A stretch of DNA of 7,292 bases from NCBI GenBank assembly GCA_016201195.1, contig JACQDI010001001.1, positions 1 to 7,292 of the forward strand. The letters are read 5' to 3'. A program made the translations under genes and the position numbers. Positions within the stretch are counted from its first letter, which is position 1; the number at the start of each line of letters is the position of its first letter. Positions 6,214-7,292 of the stretch are shown piece after piece. The notes under the pieces are model-generated. The model worked only from the letters and a program-made list of their open reading frames with translations. It searched no databases and had not been told where the DNA came from. Source of the DNA: Acidobacteriota bacterium. Lineage in GTDB: Bacteria; Acidobacteriota; Terriglobia; Bryobacterales; JACQDG01.

Positions 6214-6239
6214 TAGCACTCTATACAAGAGAGTGCCAG
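6213..6239 (+). promoter_or_regulatory. CIRCE operator (HrcA binding site)
   Basis: TTAGCACTC (6213-6221), nine bases, then GAGTGCCAG (6231-6239). The consensus is TTAGCACTC-N9-GAGTGCTAA, so the left arm and spacing are perfect and the right arm has two mismatches. The site overlaps the last base of the -10 and the predicted start point. It implies that HrcA represses groESL and that heat relieves it; hrcA itself is not in the window. Confidence 0.93.
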
Positions 6240-6241
6240 AG

Positions 6242-6256
6242 CGGGCCGCGGGCCCG
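6242..6256 (+). promoter_or_regulatory. GC hairpin in the groES leader
   Basis: CGGGCC, a three-base loop GCG, and GGCCCG form a perfect six-base-pair stem three bases after CIRCE in the untranslated leader. It may stabilise the mRNA 5' end. There is no T-run, so it is not a terminator. Function is inferred only. Confidence 0.4.
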
Positions 6257-6303
6257 ATTCGCGTAACCAAATCTATATCTGAGGACGTAGAAAGGAGATC
6301 AAC

Positions 6304-6624
6304 ATGAAATTTCGACCGTTACATGACCGTGTGCTGGTCCGCCGCATCGAGGAGGCGGAGACCGTGCGCGGGGGCATTATCATCCCCGACACAGCCAAAG
6401 AGAAGCCCCAGGAGGGCGAGGCGATCGCGGTAGGCAATGGCAAGGTGCTCGACAACGGCCAGCGAATCGCGCTGGAAGTGAAGGCGGGCGACCGGGTGCT
6501 GTTCGGCAAGTACGGGGGCAATGAAATCAAGCTGGATGGCGAGGAGTACCTGATTCTGCGGGAGGACGAGATTCTGGCCATCCTCGACAAGAACGAAAAA
6601 TCCGAGAAGAAAGGGAAGAAGTAG
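6304..6624 (+). CDS. groES: Co-chaperonin GroES (Cpn10)
   Basis: GroES is the heptameric lid that binds GroEL in the cytoplasm and closes the folding chamber. The 106-residue product has the N-terminal signature MKFRPLHDRVLVRR, the mobile loop at about 16-35 with the GroEL-contacting tripeptide III at 25-27 in GGIIIPDT, the GDRVLFGKYGG strand, and the terminal EEYLILREDEILAIL. The usual length is about 95-97; here 12 extra residues form a Lys-rich tail (DKNEKSEKKGKK). The start is supported by AAGGAGAT at 6292-6299. It is the first gene of the groESL operon under the CIRCE-controlled promoter; its stop codon overlaps the groEL Shine-Dalgarno. Confidence 0.97.
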   Translation: MKFRPLHDRVLVRRIEEAETVRGGIIIPDTAKEKPQEGEAIAVGNGKVLDNGQRIALEVKAGDRVLFGKYGGNEIKLDGEEYLILREDEILAILDKNEKSEKKGKK

Positions 6625-6639
6625 GAGGGACCAAACATT

Positions 6640-7292
6640 ATGGCAGCCAAAAAAATCGTTCTGGGCGAGGATTCGCGCCAGTCCATTCTGCGAGGCGTGA
6701 ATGCGCTCGCCGATGCGGTGAAAATCACGCTGGGCCCCAAGGGGCGCAACGTCGTGCTCGAGAAGAAGTTCGGCTCCCCCACCATCACCAAGGACGGCGT
6801 GACGGTGGCCAAGGAGATCGATCTGCAGGACCCGATGGAAAACCTGGGGGCACAGATGGTGCGCGAGGTGGCGTCGAAGACGAGCGACGTGGCCGGCGAC
6901 GGCACTACCACCGCGACCGTGCTGGCGCAATCGATCTTCCGCCAGGGCATCAAGACCGTGGCCGCCGGGGCCAACCCGATGGCGGTGAAACGGGGCATCG
7001 AGAAGGCCATTGAGGCGGCGGTCGCAGAGGTCCAGAAACTGGCCAAGCCGGTGTCTGGCGAGTCCATCGCCCAGGTTGGCACCATCTCCGCCAACAACGA
7101 CCAGACCATCGGCAAGATTATCGCCGAGGCCATGGAGAAGGTCGGCAAGGACGGCGTCATTACGGTCGAGGAAGCGAAGACCATGGAGACCGTGCTGGAC
7201 GTGGTGGAGGGCATGCAGTTTGACCGCGGCTACCTCTCGCCCTACTTCGTTACCGACGCCGAGCGCATGGAGTGCGTGCTCGAGAACCCCTA
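6640..7292 (+). CDS. groEL: Chaperonin GroEL (Cpn60), N-terminal 217 codons; 3' end outside window
   Basis: GroEL is the ATP-driven folding chamber partner of GroES in the cytoplasm. The frame runs from ATG at 6640 through the window end. It shows MAAKKIVLGEDSRQSILRGV, the nucleotide-binding LGPKGRNVVLEKKFGSPTI and TKDGVTVAKEI, and GDGTTTATVLAQ with the Asp at residue 87 that lines up with E. coli D87. The intermediate segment ANNDQTIGKIIAEAMEKVG follows, then the start of the apical domain GMQFDRGYLSPYF, whose Tyr and Phe bind substrate. About 40% of the usual 540-550 residues is present. AGGAGG at 6623-6628 overlaps the groES stop and lies 11 bases before the ATG; the intergenic gap is 15 bases. 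The sequence is intact and highly conserved. Confidence 0.98.
   Translation, partial: MAAKKIVLGEDSRQSILRGVNALADAVKITLGPKGRNVVLEKKFGSPTITKDGVTVAKEIDLQDPMENLGAQMVREVASKTSDVAGDGTTTATVLAQSIFRQGIKTVAAGANPMAVKRGIEKAIEAAVAEVQKLAKPVSGESIAQVGTISANNDQTIGKIIAEAMEKVGKDGVITVEEAKTMETVLDVVEGMQFDRGYLSPYFVTDAERMECVLENP

Noticed and set aside
6273..7214. 313-codon open frame antisense to groES and groEL
   Set aside because: Its Ser/Thr-rich low-complexity product is the mirror of highly conserved chaperonin codons.

Overview
The window is high-GC bacterial DNA that looks like a chromosome segment from an Acidobacteriota-type organism. The phylum is inferred from gene content: a DUF5916 outer-membrane protein, a TonB-dependent receptor with an N-terminal carboxypeptidase-regulatory-like domain, a secreted SYLF protein, and a groESL operon with a CIRCE operator. 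Gemmatimonadota or a related phylum is not excluded. No 16S or phylogenetic marker is complete here; groEL is partial.

Layout. (1) 1-1401, plus strand: the C-terminal part of a DUF5916 beta-barrel protein, open at the left edge. (2) 1402-4544, minus strand: a two-gene operon with the TonB-dependent receptor first and the SYLF protein second. The Shine-Dalgarno of the second gene sits on the stop codon of the first, and the SYLF stop codon abuts the DUF5916 stop codon with no base between. (3) 4545-4951: about 400 bases with no recognisable gene, apart from a likely promoter for the receptor and one possible plus-strand promoter. (4) 4952-6193: a decayed accessory island holding two toxin-antitoxin modules in tandem. 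The first is a broken DUF4258 toxin plus a broken YgiT/MqsA-type zinc-finger antitoxin. The second is a broken RelE/ParE toxin plus an intact Phd/YefM-like antitoxin that overlaps the toxin stop as ATGA. Each module is followed, 20-30 bases after its last stop codon, by a copy of the same repeat, which begins GCCTARCAAA and continues GGCGCTGC. This gene-then-repeat order resembles integron gene cassettes with attC sites, but the right-hand recombination boxes are not intact, so this remains a hypothesis. (5) 6185-7292, plus strand: the groESL promoter, CIRCE element, groES, and the first 217 codons of groEL.

The housekeeping and envelope genes on both sides are free of frameshifts, while the toxin-antitoxin stretch holds at least six. 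Decay therefore looks biological rather than a general sequencing problem. The genes form three functional groups: outer-membrane and envelope proteins on the left, a dying toxin-antitoxin island in the middle, and heat-shock chaperonins on the right, whose -35 box lies directly at the island's edge.
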